A stretch of 64,000 nt of DNA from Phycicoccus sp. M110.8 (GCF_032464895.1 NZ_JAWDIC010000003.1:124001-188000); one strand, 5' to 3'; positions 49,171 to 57,928 are shown, counted from the stretch's first letter. The notes: generated by a model from the sequence alone, not told the origin. Made by a program: numbers and translations.

Positions 49171-49923
49171 TCAGCGCCGGTCGACCACGTCCAGCATGAG
49201 CGCCTTGTCGACGCCGGCGGCCTGGCCGCCCCAGCCCAGCACCATGCCGAGCAGCTCGGCCGGCTTCGGGAACTGCTCGGGCAGGGCTGCGTTGTAGGCC
49301 CGGTGCGCCTCCAGCGAGGCCACGGCCCGGTCGAACTGGCCCGCGACGTCGACGTAGTGCGTCGCCGACGGCGAGCCGCCGAAGCACAACCGCCCGACGT
49401 TCCACGGCTCGAGGCCCTCCTCCTCGATCAGCTCGGGGAAGATCCACCGGTTCCCGGCGTCGGCGACGGCGTCGACGCACGCGAGCCCGACCGCACGGTG
49501 GTCGGCCTGGTTGAGCCTGCCCTGCACGAACCGGTCGCCGTAGTGGCCGGTCACGACGACGTCCGGCCGGCGCCGGCGGATCTCCCGGGCGATGTCGCGC
49601 CGCAGGGCCAGGCCGTACTCGACCACGCCGTCGCGGTGGTTCCCGAAGTCGACCTCGGTCACCCCCACCACGGCGGCGCCGTCGCGCTCCTCCTGCTCGC
49701 GCACCCTCGCCGCCTCGTCGGGGTGCATCGTGTCGATCCCGGCCTCGCCGCGGGTGAGCAGGAAGTACGTGACGCGCTTGCCGGCGTCGGTCCACCTCGC
49801 GACGGCCGCCGCCGTGCCGTACTCGATGTCGTCCGGGTGCGCGACGACGCACAGCACCGACTCGAAGTCGTCGTCGAGCTCCTGCAGCGCAGGACGGTCC
49901 CCGGTCCCCGTGGGTTCGCTCAT
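49171..49923 (-). CDS. PIG-L family deacetylase
   Basis: 250 aa. Zinc-binding AHPDD occurs at VLCVVAHPDDIEYG, and the third ligand His in QADHRAVGLACVDAV. Relatives include the mycothiol enzymes MshB and Mca, but this sequence lacks clear marks of either, so the N-acetyl substrate is unknown. TACGCT lies 7 nt before the ATG. Confidence 0.92.
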   Translation of the reverse strand: MSEPTGTGDRPALQELDDDFESVLCVVAHPDDIEYGTAAAVARWTDAGKRVTYFLLTRGEAGIDTMHPDEAARVREQEERDGAAVVGVTEVDFGNHRDGVVEYGLALRRDIAREIRRRRPDVVVTGHYGDRFVQGRLNQADHRAVGLACVDAVADAGNRWIFPELIEEEGLEPWNVGRLCFGGSPSATHYVDVAGQFDRAVASLEAHRAYNAALPEQFPKPAELLGMVLGWGGQAAGVDKALMLDVVDRR

Positions 49924-49930
49924 GGGCGGC

Positions 49931-49936
49931 AGCGTA
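49931..49936 (-). promoter_or_regulatory. -10 hexamer of leaderless promoter for the PIG-L gene
   Basis: TACGCT (minus strand) ends 7 nt before the ATG at 49923. Confidence 0.55.
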
Positions 49937-50036
49937 GGGCGCGAGCGCGCCGACGGCCTCCCGCGTGTGGCGGAGAGGAGGTCACGCAGGCGCCGTCAGG
50001 CAGGCGCGGTCACGCGGGCACAGCCAAGCGGGCGGG

Positions 50037-50636
50037 TCAGGCGGGCGGGGCCGGCGGGACCGGGGGCTCGCCGGCGGCGCGGTGCTGCGCCGCCTCGCGC
50101 TCGGCCTCCCGCGCCGCGGCGACCTGGGCCTGCGCGGCGGCCATGGGGTCCATCTGCGTGAGCATCTCGCGGGCCTGCCCGGCGTACTTGTGCTCGACCA
50201 GGACCTCGTACTGCGTGGCCACGACCTGGGTCACCGAGGTGAAGTCGCGCGGGCCCCGCGTCAGCTGGTAGCCGATGAGGCTCCACACGAGCCCGAAGAG
50301 GGCGCCGAAGGCGATGGTGGCCAGGATGCTGGAGTAGCCGGCGCTGCTGGAGGTGTCGAGCAGCGCGAAGATCATCCCGACGAACAGGCCCAGCCACGCG
50401 CCCGAGACGAGGCCGCCGACCGCGGCCCGTCCGCGCGTCAGCCGTCCGGTGACCCGCTCGAGCTGCTTGAGGTCGGTGCCGACGATGAGGACGTTCTGCA
50501 CCGGGAACTCGTGGTCGGAGAGGTAGTCGACCGCCTTCTGCGCCTCCTCGTACGTGCCGTAGCGCCCCAGTGACATGGGGTACTCCAGCGTCAGGACCGC
50601 CCGGGACCGCGACAGGGCGCTTGGCTGCGTGCTCAT
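50037..50636 (-). CDS. General stress protein (YflT/GSP17M-like) with membrane helices
   Basis: 199 aa. An N-terminal YflT-like fold (RYGTYEEAQKAVDYLSDHEFPVQNVLIVGTDLKQLERVTG) is followed by two helices (AVGGLVSGAWLGLFVGMIFALLD and ILATIAFGALFGLVWSLIGY) and an Ala-rich charged tail. This class often lies near MgtE-N/CBS and DUF1003 genes in actinobacteria; here those are at 61.9 kb. A stable hairpin covers the bases just before the ATG (50638-50665). Confidence 0.9.
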   Translation of the reverse strand: MSTQPSALSRSRAVLTLEYPMSLGRYGTYEEAQKAVDYLSDHEFPVQNVLIVGTDLKQLERVTGRLTRGRAAVGGLVSGAWLGLFVGMIFALLDTSSSAGYSSILATIAFGALFGLVWSLIGYQLTRGPRDFTSVTQVVATQYEVLVEHKYAGQAREMLTQMDPMAAAQAQVAAAREAEREAAQHRAAGEPPVPPAPPA

Positions 50637-50637
50637 G

Positions 50638-50665
50638 CCCCCAGTGTGTCAAAACACGCTGGGGG
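50638..50665 (-). promoter_or_regulatory. Hairpin abutting the start codon of the general stress gene
   Basis: On the minus-strand mRNA CCCCCAGCGUGU pairs with ACACACUGGGGG (one C-A mismatch, UUUG loop), ending one base before AUG. The only G-rich ribosome-site candidate is inside the stem. It could block initiation until melted. Confidence 0.6.
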
Positions 50666-50762
50666 TTGTCCCCGAGCTGGCCGGGAGACGGCTGACGGGG
50701 CCGGCGCCGAGAGGTACAACACTCCCATGGGACCGTCCACGGCCGCCCGGCCGGTGAGCTGA

Positions 50763-51908
50763 ATGGGCTTCGGCCAGCTCGCGCTCATCTGTGCCGTGGC
50801 CCTGCTCGGGCCGCTGCTGTCGGTGCCCAGGGCACTTCGCCTGCCCGTGGTCGTCGGCGAGCTCGCGGTCGGTGTGGTCCTCGGCAGCACCGGGCTTCGC
50901 GTGCTGTCCGCCGCCGACCCCACCTTCGCGTTCCTTGCCGAGTGCGGCTTCGCCCTCGTCATGTTCGTCGCCGGGTCGCACGTGCCCGTGCGAGACCCGT
51001 TGCTGCTCAGGGGAATCCGCAAGGGCCTGGCCCGAGCGCTGCTCGTCGCACTGATCGCCCTGGCCGTGGGCACCCTGCTCGCCCACGTCTTCGACACCCC
51101 CCACTCGCTGCTGTATGCCGTGCTGCTCACCTCCTCGTCCGCGAGCGTCGTCATGCCCGTCCTCGGGCCGGGGCCGTTCACCCGGCGGTCGGTCGTCGAG
51201 GTGCTCCCGCAGGTCGCGGTGGCCGATGCCGCGTGCATCGTGCTGCTCCCCCTCGCGCTGGACCCGCGGCACGCGGCCCGTGCGGCTGTCGGCGCCGTCG
51301 TGGTCGGTGCGGCCGCGGCCGCCGCCTGGTGGCTGCTGCGGTGGGCGCACACGACGGGCCGGCAGCGCGCGGTCCACCGGCTCTCCGAGGAGCGCGAGCT
51401 GGCGATCGAGCTGCGGCTGCTGCTGGCCGTCCTGTTCGGCCTGGCCGGTCTCGCCGTGGCGCTGCACGTGTCGGTGCTGCTGGCCGGTTTTGGCCTCGGC
51501 CTCGCCGTGGCAGCCGTGGGAGAGCCGCGCCGCGTCGCCAAGCAGCTGTTCGCCGTCACGGAGGGCCTGTTCGCGCCGATCTTCTTCGTCTGGCTCGGCG
51601 CCTCGCTCGACCTGCGCGACCTGGCCCACCACCCCAGCGGCGTCGTGCTGGGGCTGGCGCTCGGGCTGGGCGCGGTGGTCGTCCACGGCGCGATGGTCCT
51701 CACCGGCCAGCCCTGGCCCCTGGCCGTGGCGACGTCGGCGCAGCTCGGCGTCCCGGTCGCCGCGGCGACGCTGGGCACGCCGCAGGGCCTGCTGCGTCCC
51801 GGCGAGGACGCCGCGATGCTCCTCGGGGCCCTGGTCACCATCGCGGCCACCGCGCTGGTCAGCACCCGGCTGGGCTCACCGGCACGGGACCGCCCGCCAC
51901 GCTCGTGA
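50763..51908 (+). CDS. Cation/proton antiporter (CPA2/KefB-like)
   Basis: 381 aa with about eleven hydrophobic segments. The family's inverted-repeat pattern is visible (LPVVVGELAVGVVLGSTGL, ECGFALVMFVAGSHV, GLFAPIFFVWLGASLDL). It has only the membrane part; no cytoplasmic TrkA-N domain follows. Ion specificity (sodium or potassium against protons) cannot be told. Divergent from the general stress gene, so a role in stress or pH is plausible. Confidence 0.9.
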   Translation: MGFGQLALICAVALLGPLLSVPRALRLPVVVGELAVGVVLGSTGLRVLSAADPTFAFLAECGFALVMFVAGSHVPVRDPLLLRGIRKGLARALLVALIALAVGTLLAHVFDTPHSLLYAVLLTSSSASVVMPVLGPGPFTRRSVVEVLPQVAVADAACIVLLPLALDPRHAARAAVGAVVVGAAAAAAWWLLRWAHTTGRQRAVHRLSEERELAIELRLLLAVLFGLAGLAVALHVSVLLAGFGLGLAVAAVGEPRRVAKQLFAVTEGLFAPIFFVWLGASLDLRDLAHHPSGVVLGLALGLGAVVVHGAMVLTGQPWPLAVATSAQLGVPVAAATLGTPQGLLRPGEDAAMLLGALVTIAATALVSTRLGSPARDRPPRS

Positions 51909-51916
51909 CCGCGCTG

Positions 51917-53128
51917 CTACTTCTTGACAGCGAAGTCCTCGAGCAGGCGGCGGCCGATGATCATCTTCTGGATCTCCGCGGTGCCCTCACCGATGAGCAG
52001 CATCGGCGCCTCGCGGTAGAGGCGCTCGATCTCGTACTCCTTGGAGTAGCCGTACCCGCCGTGGATGCGGAAGCTCTGCTCCACCACGTCGGCGCAGTTC
52101 TCGGCGGCGAGGTACTTGGCCATGCCGGCCTCGAGGTCGTTGCGCGCCCCGGCGTCCTTGAGCCGCGCCGCCTTCACCATCATCTGGTGGCTCGCCTCGA
52201 CCTTGGTCGCCATGTCGGCGAGCCGGAACAGGATGCCCTGGTGCTCGGCGATCTTCTTGCCGAACGTCTCGCGCTGCTGCGCGTACGCGATCCCCAGCTC
52301 GAAGGCCCGCATCGACACCCCGCACGCCCGCGCCGCCACGTTGACGCGGCCCACCTCCACGCCGTCCATCATCTGGTAGAAGCCCTTGCCCGGCTCCCCG
52401 CCGAGGATCTGCGCGGACGTCGTGCGGTGGCCCTCGAGGACGAGCTCGGTCGTGTCGACGCCCTTGTAGCCCATCTTCTCGATCTTGCCCGGCACCGTGA
52501 CGCCCTGGGCGGTCTCGCCGAAGCCGGGCTCCTTCTCGACCAGGAACGTCGTCATGTTCCGGTACACCGAGTCCGCGCCGAGGTCCGTCTTCACCAGCAC
52601 CGCGACCAGGTTCGAGGACCCGCCGTTGGTGAGCCACATCTTCTGCCCGGTGAGGGTCCACTCGGTGTCGGCACCCTCGCCGGCGCCCTTGACCGCCTTG
52701 GACCGGATCGCCGAGACGTCCGACCCGAGGCCGGGCTCGCTCATCGAGAACGCGCCGCGCACCTCACCGGTCGCCATCCGCGGCAGGTACCGCTGCTTCT
52801 GCTCCTCGGTACCGTGCTGCAGCAACATGTACGCCACGATGAAGTGGGTGTTGATGATGCCGCTCACCGACATCCAGCCGCGCGCGATCTCCTCGACCAC
52901 CAGCGCGTAGGTGAGCAGCGACTCCCCCAGCCCGCCGTACTCCTCGGGGATCATCAAGCCGAAGATCCCCATCTCCTTCATGCCCTCGACGATCTCGGTG
53001 GGGTACTCGTCGGCGTGCTCGAGCTGCTGCGCCACCGGGATGATCTGCTCGTCGACGAACTCCCGGACCAGCTTCACCAGCTCGGTCTGCTCCTCGGTGA
53101 GGCCATCGGTCGTCTGAAGTCGGGACAT
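51917..53128 (-). CDS. Acyl-CoA dehydrogenase
   Basis: 403 aa from the ATG at 53128; the longer frame is unsupported. FAD and substrate motifs: AFSMSEPGLGSDVSAIRSKAV, KMWLTNGGSSNLVAVLV, GILFRLADMATKVEAS, IHGGYGYSKEYEIERLYREA, and the catalytic Glu in MLLIGEGTAEIQKMIIGRRLL. It desaturates an acyl-CoA and passes electrons to ETF. Chain specificity unknown; together with MaoC and CoA-ester lyases in the window it might take part in a short branched or dicarboxyl-CoA route. Confidence 0.94.
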   Translation of the reverse strand: MSRLQTTDGLTEEQTELVKLVREFVDEQIIPVAQQLEHADEYPTEIVEGMKEMGIFGLMIPEEYGGLGESLLTYALVVEEIARGWMSVSGIINTHFIVAYMLLQHGTEEQKQRYLPRMATGEVRGAFSMSEPGLGSDVSAIRSKAVKGAGEGADTEWTLTGQKMWLTNGGSSNLVAVLVKTDLGADSVYRNMTTFLVEKEPGFGETAQGVTVPGKIEKMGYKGVDTTELVLEGHRTTSAQILGGEPGKGFYQMMDGVEVGRVNVAARACGVSMRAFELGIAYAQQRETFGKKIAEHQGILFRLADMATKVEASHQMMVKAARLKDAGARNDLEAGMAKYLAAENCADVVEQSFRIHGGYGYSKEYEIERLYREAPMLLIGEGTAEIQKMIIGRRLLEDFAVKK

Positions 53129-53343
53129 GCTGGCGAGTATGCCGAGTGCCTCCCGCAGGGGGTACCGGGCGGCCGTGTGAGCCTGCCCACCGTCACGCCG
53201 CCCGGGGGCCCTCACCCGCTGCACGACGAAATTCGGTGGCGGACGTCACGTCGCCGCTGCCACCATGGCCGGGCACGCCGACGGCACCGGCCGCGGCACG
53301 ACTCCCGCTCGACGGGACCACGTCGACCAGAAGGAGGGGTGAC

Positions 53344-53454
53344 ATGTCCATGACTGTCCTGGGCTGCCCTCGCGCCCACACCCCTTCTTCGATGGAGTCT
53401 TCCGTTGCACGCTTTTCAGGAGAACCCGCAGTTCTCGTTCGACAGCCTTCCTGA
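53344..53454 (+). CDS. 36-codon leader ORF overlapping the RIO kinase start
   Basis: The best ribosome site in the region, AAGGAGGGG, sits 4 nt before the ATG at 53344. The frame (starts MSMTVLGCPRAHTPSS) ends at 53454, 50 nt inside the RIO gene in another frame. The RIO frame itself begins with TTG. A translated leader that regulates or couples the kinase is likely; a programmed frameshift is less so. The product is not recognised. Confidence 0.55.
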   Translation: MSMTVLGCPRAHTPSSMESSVARFSGEPAVLVRQPS

Positions 53455-54244
53455 CGCGCCGCCCGAGGGCGAGCGCTGGTCGAGCTGGGACGGTGCCACG
53501 CACGGTCCGAAACCCCGACCCGACTGGGTCATCACCGCCCTGGCGGCCGTCGACGCCGACCTCGGCATCCTCAAGACGGGCAAGGAGGCCGACGTCCACG
53601 TCGTCCGCCGCTGGGTGCCCGACGGCACGGACCAGCCCGCGCTCGACACGTGGATGGCCGCCAAGCGGTACCGCACCAGCGAGCACCGCATGTTCCACCG
53701 CGATGCCGGCTACCAGGAGGGCCGCCGGGTCCGCCGCAGCCGGGAGATGCGGGCCATGGCCCGGCGCACCGAGTTCGGGCGCGAGCTGCTGTCCGGCCAG
53801 TGGGCCTCGGCGGAGTTCGAGGCCCTCGGCCGGCTCTGGGAGCTCGGTCTGTCCGTCCCCTACCCGGTGCAGCTCAGCGACCGCGAGATGCTCATGGAGT
53901 TCATCGGCTCCGACGGCGAGGCGGCACCGCGCCTGGCACAGACGCGGCCGGACCCCGACCTGCTCGCCGACCTCTTCGAGCAGCTCCGGCGGACCATGAC
54001 GGTGCTCGCCGAGCACGGCTGGGCGCACGGCGACCTGTCGCCGTACAACGTCCTGCTCCACGGCGAGCGGCTCGTGGTCATCGACTGGCCGCAGGTCGTC
54101 GACATCATCGGCAACCCCCGTGGTTTCGAGTTCCTCGAGCGGGACGTCGCGAACATGTGCCGCTGGTTCGCGGCGCGTGGGCTCGACGTCGACGAGTCCG
54201 AGCTGATGGGTGACCTCGTCGCCGCGGCGACGTCACGCTGGTAG
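53405..54244 (+). CDS. RIO-type serine protein kinase
   Basis: 279 aa from the TTG at 53405 (GGAG 7 nt upstream); no ATG or GTG is available in frame after the in-frame TGA at 53351. RIO marks: ILKTGKEADVHVVRRW (flexible phosphate loop), MLMEFIGSDGE hinge, GWAHGDLSPYNVLLHGERLVVIDWPQVVDIIG (catalytic and metal loops). Bacterial RIO kinases are little studied. The overlap with the 36-codon leader ORF suggests translational control. Confidence 0.9.
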   Translation: MHAFQENPQFSFDSLPDAPPEGERWSSWDGATHGPKPRPDWVITALAAVDADLGILKTGKEADVHVVRRWVPDGTDQPALDTWMAAKRYRTSEHRMFHRDAGYQEGRRVRRSREMRAMARRTEFGRELLSGQWASAEFEALGRLWELGLSVPYPVQLSDREMLMEFIGSDGEAAPRLAQTRPDPDLLADLFEQLRRTMTVLAEHGWAHGDLSPYNVLLHGERLVVIDWPQVVDIIGNPRGFEFLERDVANMCRWFAARGLDVDESELMGDLVAAATSRW

Positions 54245-54262
54245 CCGGGCACCCGGCATACC

Positions 54263-54268
54263 TAGGGT
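54263..54268 (+). promoter_or_regulatory. -10 hexamer of leaderless promoter for the esterase gene
   Basis: TAGGGT ends exactly 6 nt before the ATG at 54275; a GGCATAC copy (54255-54261) sits directly upstream. Confidence 0.65.
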
Positions 54269-54274
54269 GTCGCC

Positions 54275-55060
54275 ATGTCAACGATCCCCCGGCGCGCGCT
54301 GCTCGGCGGCGCCGCCGGGGCGGTCACCCTCGGCCTCGCCGGGTGCGGTGCGGGCCGCCGCGCCGACGTGCTGGCGAGCGCGGGGACCCTGACCTCCCGG
54401 CACTGCCCGGGCCGCACGGTGCACTGGCAGCTCGTCAAGCCCAAGGGCGTGCAGCGTCCGCCGCTGGTGGTCGTGCTGCACGGCAAGGGCGGCGACGCGA
54501 GCCACGCGTTCCGCATCCTGCACCTCGACGACCACGTCGCAGCGACCGGGCTGGCGCTGGTGTCGGTCGACGGCGGCGACGACTACTGGCACGCGCGCCG
54601 GTCGGGGATGGACCCCGGTGCGATGGTCGTCGACGACCTGCTTCCGTTGGCGCGCAAGGCAATCGACTACGAGGGCAGGATCGCGTTCCTCGGCTGGTCG
54701 ATGGGTGGGTACGGCTCGCTGCTGCTCGCGAGCGAGCTGGGGCCCGAGCGCGTCTTCGCCGTGGTGGCGGAGAGCGCGGCGCTCTGGACCACCCCGGGTG
54801 CCAGCTCGCCCGGCGCCTTCGACGACCGCGAGGACTTCCTCGCCCACGACGTCTTCGCCCCGCGGCGCCTCGCGGTGCTGCGTCGCATCCCGGTCCGGAT
54901 GGACTGTGGGCGCTCGGACCCGTTCGTGTCGGGCAACCGAGCGTTCGCCCGGGCCCTGCCGACCGCCCGGCTGACGGTCGACGACGGCGGCCACACCGCC
55001 GCGTACTGGCGCGACCACGCGGCCGCGCAGCTGCGCTGGGTCGCGGCTCAGCCGCGCTGA
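54275..55060 (+). CDS. Exported alpha/beta-hydrolase lipoprotein
   Basis: 261 aa. The N-terminus is a lipoprotein signal with twin Arg (IPRRALLGGAAGAVTLGLAGC); the lipobox Cys is at ~24. The hydrolase core shows VVVLHGKGGDASHAF (oxyanion), FLGWSMGGYGSLLL (nucleophile Ser in GxSxG), an Asp in MDCGRSDPF, and VDDGGHTAAYW (His). It resembles esterase D/feruloyl-esterase-like exported enzymes. Natural substrate unknown. TAGGGT lies 6 nt before the ATG. Confidence 0.92.
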   Translation: MSTIPRRALLGGAAGAVTLGLAGCGAGRRADVLASAGTLTSRHCPGRTVHWQLVKPKGVQRPPLVVVLHGKGGDASHAFRILHLDDHVAATGLALVSVDGGDDYWHARRSGMDPGAMVVDDLLPLARKAIDYEGRIAFLGWSMGGYGSLLLASELGPERVFAVVAESAALWTTPGASSPGAFDDREDFLAHDVFAPRRLAVLRRIPVRMDCGRSDPFVSGNRAFARALPTARLTVDDGGHTAAYWRDHAAAQLRWVAAQPR

Positions 55061-55081
55061 CGCCGGGCGCCGACGACAGGT

Positions 55082-56368
55082 TCAGCCGGGGCCCGACACG
55101 CGTGCCCGGTTCTCGTCGGCTCGCCGTCGGAGCACCGCACGCTCGGCAGCGTTCCGGCTGCGCGAGGCAGCCTCGGTGAAGGCCTCCGCGGCCTCGGCGT
55201 GCCGTGAGGCCCGTTCGAGCAGGTCGCCGCGCACGCTGGGCAGCATCGGGGAGCTCCCGAGCCCGTCACCGTCGAGGGCGTCCAGCACGGCGAGCCCTGC
55301 CGCGGGGCCGAACGCGCGCCCGTGCGCCACGGCGCGGTTGACCTCGACGACCGGCCCGGGCGCTGCCGTCGCGAGGACGTCGTACAGGCGGGCGATCTGC
55401 CGCCAGTCGGTGTCGTCGGCGTGCCCGGCCCGCGCGTGCTCGGCGGCGATCGACGCCTGCAGGAAGTACTTCCCGACCGGCGTGCCGCGCGAGGCGTGGA
55501 CCCGGGCGTCCTGCAGCGCAGCCAGCCCACGCCGGATGAGCTCCTGGTCCCACTGGCTCCGGTCCTGCGCCTCCAGCAGGATCGCCGCCCCGTCCTCGTC
55601 CACCCGTGCCGGAAGTCGGGACGCCTGGATCTCCAGCAACGCCTGGAGCCCCAGGACCTCGGGCTCGTGCGGCGTGAGCCCGGCCAGCATCCGTGACAGG
55701 CGGATGGCCTCGGTCGCCAGGTCCGGCCGCAGCCAGTCCTCGCCCGCAGCCGCGGAGTAGCCCTCGTTGAAGATCAGGTAGATCACGGCCATGACGTCGT
55801 CGAGGCGTGCCGCGCGCTCCGGCCCCGTGGGGACCTCGAAGTCCGCGCGGACCTCGGACAGGGACTTCTTCGCCCGGGAGATCCGCTGCCCCATGGCGGA
55901 CTCGGTGGACAGGAACGCCCGGGCGATCTCGCCCGTGGTCAGGCCACCCACGAGGCGAAGGGTCAGCGCAGCCCTCGACTCGGGGCTCAGGGCCGGGTGG
56001 CAGGTCAGGAGGATGAGGCGCAGGACGTCGTCCTCGATGTGGTCGACCTGGTCGTCGAGGTCGGGCACCTGCCCCTCCTGCCCACCGGTCCGAGCGAGGG
56101 CGAGTCCTTCGACCTTGCTGCGCAGGGTCTCGGCTCGCCGGAAGTGGTCGATCCCGCGCCGCTTGGCCGTGGTCATCAGCCACGCGGCGGGGTTGTCCGG
56201 CACACCGGTCACCGGCCACTGCTCGAGTGCCGCGACCAGCGCGTCCTGGGCGAGGTCCTCGGCCAGCCCGACATCGCGGGTCATCCGGGTGAGCGCACCG
56301 ACCAGTCGCGCCGACTCGGCGCGCCACACCGTGGTGATCGTCCCGGTGGTCGAGGCATCGGCTGACAC
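55082..56368 (-). CDS. ECF42-type RNA polymerase sigma factor
   Basis: 428 aa, GTG start. Sigma-70 region 2 (LTRMTRDVGLAEDLAQDALVAALEQWP) and region 4 (LTLRLVGGLTTGEIARAFLSTESAMGQRISRAKK) are followed by a C-terminal extension of ~200 residues with TPR-like helices (DDVMAVIYLIFNEGYSA...), the mark of group ECF42. These have no anti-sigma factor; the DGPF protein encoded just upstream is their usual partner gene. TAGGCT lies 6 nt before the start. Confidence 0.93.
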   Translation of the reverse strand: MSADASTTGTITTVWRAESARLVGALTRMTRDVGLAEDLAQDALVAALEQWPVTGVPDNPAAWLMTTAKRRGIDHFRRAETLRSKVEGLALARTGGQEGQVPDLDDQVDHIEDDVLRLILLTCHPALSPESRAALTLRLVGGLTTGEIARAFLSTESAMGQRISRAKKSLSEVRADFEVPTGPERAARLDDVMAVIYLIFNEGYSAAAGEDWLRPDLATEAIRLSRMLAGLTPHEPEVLGLQALLEIQASRLPARVDEDGAAILLEAQDRSQWDQELIRRGLAALQDARVHASRGTPVGKYFLQASIAAEHARAGHADDTDWRQIARLYDVLATAAPGPVVEVNRAVAHGRAFGPAAGLAVLDALDGDGLGSSPMLPSVRGDLLERASRHAEAAEAFTEAASRSRNAAERAVLRRRADENRARVSGPG

Positions 56369-56374
56369 CCGGTC

Positions 56375-56380
56375 AGCCTA
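56375..56380 (-). promoter_or_regulatory. -10 hexamer of possible leaderless promoter for the ECF42 gene
   Basis: TAGGCT (minus strand) ends exactly 6 nt before the GTG at 56368, inside the 66-bp gap after the DGPF gene. Confidence 0.5.
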
Positions 56381-56434
56381 GGAGACGGACGCCGCCACCC
56401 GGGCGGCGTCCGTCTCGACCGGCCTGACCCGGGG

Positions 56435-56812
56435 TCAGGCGCCGGCGGCCTCCGGCGGCGCCTCGGAGATCTGGCGCAGCGTGGCAACCATGCTGCACTC
56501 GGGCCAGTACTTCGCGTGCAGGTCCGCGAACTCCTGCTGGCCGGCGATCGCCGCCTCGAGCGAGTCGTACTGCATGATCGCGAAGCCGCCGACGACCTCC
56601 TTCGCCTCGGCGTAGGGCCCGTCGACCCGCGAGGTCTCGCCCTTGCGGACGACGAAGTTGACCGCGTCCTCGGTGCCGTACAGGCCGCCCCCGTCGAGGA
56701 AGACCCCCTCGGCGGCCTGCTTCCCGATGTAGGTGTCCATCGCGTCCATCAGCGCCTGCGGGGGCGGCCCCGAGCCTTCTTCCATCCTGACAAAACCCAT
56801 GAAGCGGGGCAT
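56435..56812 (-). CDS. DGPF-domain (YCII-related) protein linked to ECF42
   Basis: 125 aa from the ATG at 56812 with AAGGA upstream; the frame extends further but without a ribosome site. The DGPY motif is in TSRVDGPYAEAKEVVGGFAIMQ. DGPF proteins are encoded next to ECF42 sigma factors in many actinobacteria, and have been proposed as targets or modulators. Shares family with the orphan at 41298. Confidence 0.9.
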   Translation of the reverse strand: MPRFMGFVRMEEGSGPPPQALMDAMDTYIGKQAAEGVFLDGGGLYGTEDAVNFVVRKGETSRVDGPYAEAKEVVGGFAIMQYDSLEAAIAGQQEFADLHAKYWPECSMVATLRQISEAPPEAAGA

Positions 56813-56985
56813 CTGACTCGATCCTTCCGTTGTGGAGACGTGCACTGTCGCACGTACGTCGAACGGCGACCCCGACCTTCGACACCGGCCCCGGAAGTTT
56901 TCTGGCCCGTCACCTCGGAGGGAGCCGGACGACGGCCCGAAGCCGCGTATCGTTCACGCCACGTGACGTGCCGAGGGGGGACATC

Positions 56986-57204
56986 ATGCTTCGCGAAGCG
57001 CTCCGAGGGCGGGAGCCGAGCACCCTGGTGGGTTCGGTGGAGCTCGCGGCGCTGGAGTTGTGCCTCCTGCTGCCGGTCTGGGTCATCGGGTCGGTCGTGC
57101 TGGGCGTCGACCTGCCGTCGTGGGGCGCCATCGTCCTCCTGGCGGTGGGCTGGGTGGTCGTGAGCGTGCTGCGCTTCGCCCTGTTCCGCCTACACCGACG
57201 TTGA
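56986..57204 (+). CDS. Small two-helix membrane protein
   Basis: 72 aa with GAGGGGGG upstream of the ATG. Two hydrophobic segments (LAALELCLLLPVWVIGSVVLGV and GAIVLLAVGWVVVSVLRFALF) and a basic C-terminus (RLHRR), so both ends are probably cytoplasmic. Not recognised; divergent from the DGPF-ECF42 pair. Confidence 0.7.
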   Translation: MLREALRGREPSTLVGSVELAALELCLLLPVWVIGSVVLGVDLPSWGAIVLLAVGWVVVSVLRFALFRLHRR

Positions 57205-57235
57205 GTTGCGCCCTGGTGGGGTCCGGACCCACGGG

Positions 57236-57928
57236 TCAGTAGACGGTGACGCGCCGGCCGAGCGGCACCCGGCCGGTCGCCCACAGCATGTCCATCGCCG
57301 CGATGCTGACCCGAACGCAGCCGTGCGACGCCGGGTACGGCGGCACCGACCCGTAGCCGTGCAGTGCGATGCCGCCGTTGAAGTACGCCGGCCGCCACAA
57401 CGATCCCAGCGGACCGGTGTCCCAGCCGTTCACCTTCCGGTAGACGCGGAACGACCCCGTCGGCGTGGACGCCACGTGCCAGGCACCGCGGCTCCAGTAG
57501 CGCTGCCCCGAGCCGGTGCTCGTGTTGAGCGTGAGCACCAGCAGGCCGTCCACGGCATACAGGAACAGCTGTCGGGCCTTGTCGATCTCCACCCACGTGC
57601 CCGTACGGGTGCGCACGCGGGGGCGGACACCCGAGGCGAGCCTGCTCCACGTGACCGGCCCGACGATGCCGTCACGGGTGATGCCGGCCGCCTTCTGCAG
57701 CGCCCAGACCGCCTGCTGCGTCAGCGGCCCGAAGACGCCATCGACGGTGCCGCACCAGTAGCGCAGCGCGGTGAGCCGGCTCTGCAGGGTGCGCACGGCA
57801 GATCCCGTGCTGCCCAGCCGCACGACCGGGTATGCCGCCTGGGCGCCGCCGGCGCCCACCAGCGTGAGTGCCCCCGCACCTGCAGTGACCCCTGCCGCCT
57901 GGAGCACGGCGCGCCTCGTGATGTCCAT
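57236..57928 (-). CDS. Secreted L,D-transpeptidase with peptidoglycan-binding domain (Tat signal)
   Basis: 230 aa. The signal peptide starts MDITRRAVLQAAGVTAGAG (Tat-like). A PG_binding_1 domain (LGSTGSAVRTLQSRLTALRYW) is followed by a YkuD catalytic domain: IALHGYGSVPPYPASHGCVRVS with the active His and Cys. It forms 3-3 or lipoprotein cross-links in the wall. GGAGGTG precedes the ATG. Forms a tandem pair with the next gene. Confidence 0.94.
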   Translation of the reverse strand: MDITRRAVLQAAGVTAGAGALTLVGAGGAQAAYPVVRLGSTGSAVRTLQSRLTALRYWCGTVDGVFGPLTQQAVWALQKAAGITRDGIVGPVTWSRLASGVRPRVRTRTGTWVEIDKARQLFLYAVDGLLVLTLNTSTGSGQRYWSRGAWHVASTPTGSFRVYRKVNGWDTGPLGSLWRPAYFNGGIALHGYGSVPPYPASHGCVRVSIAAMDMLWATGRVPLGRRVTVY

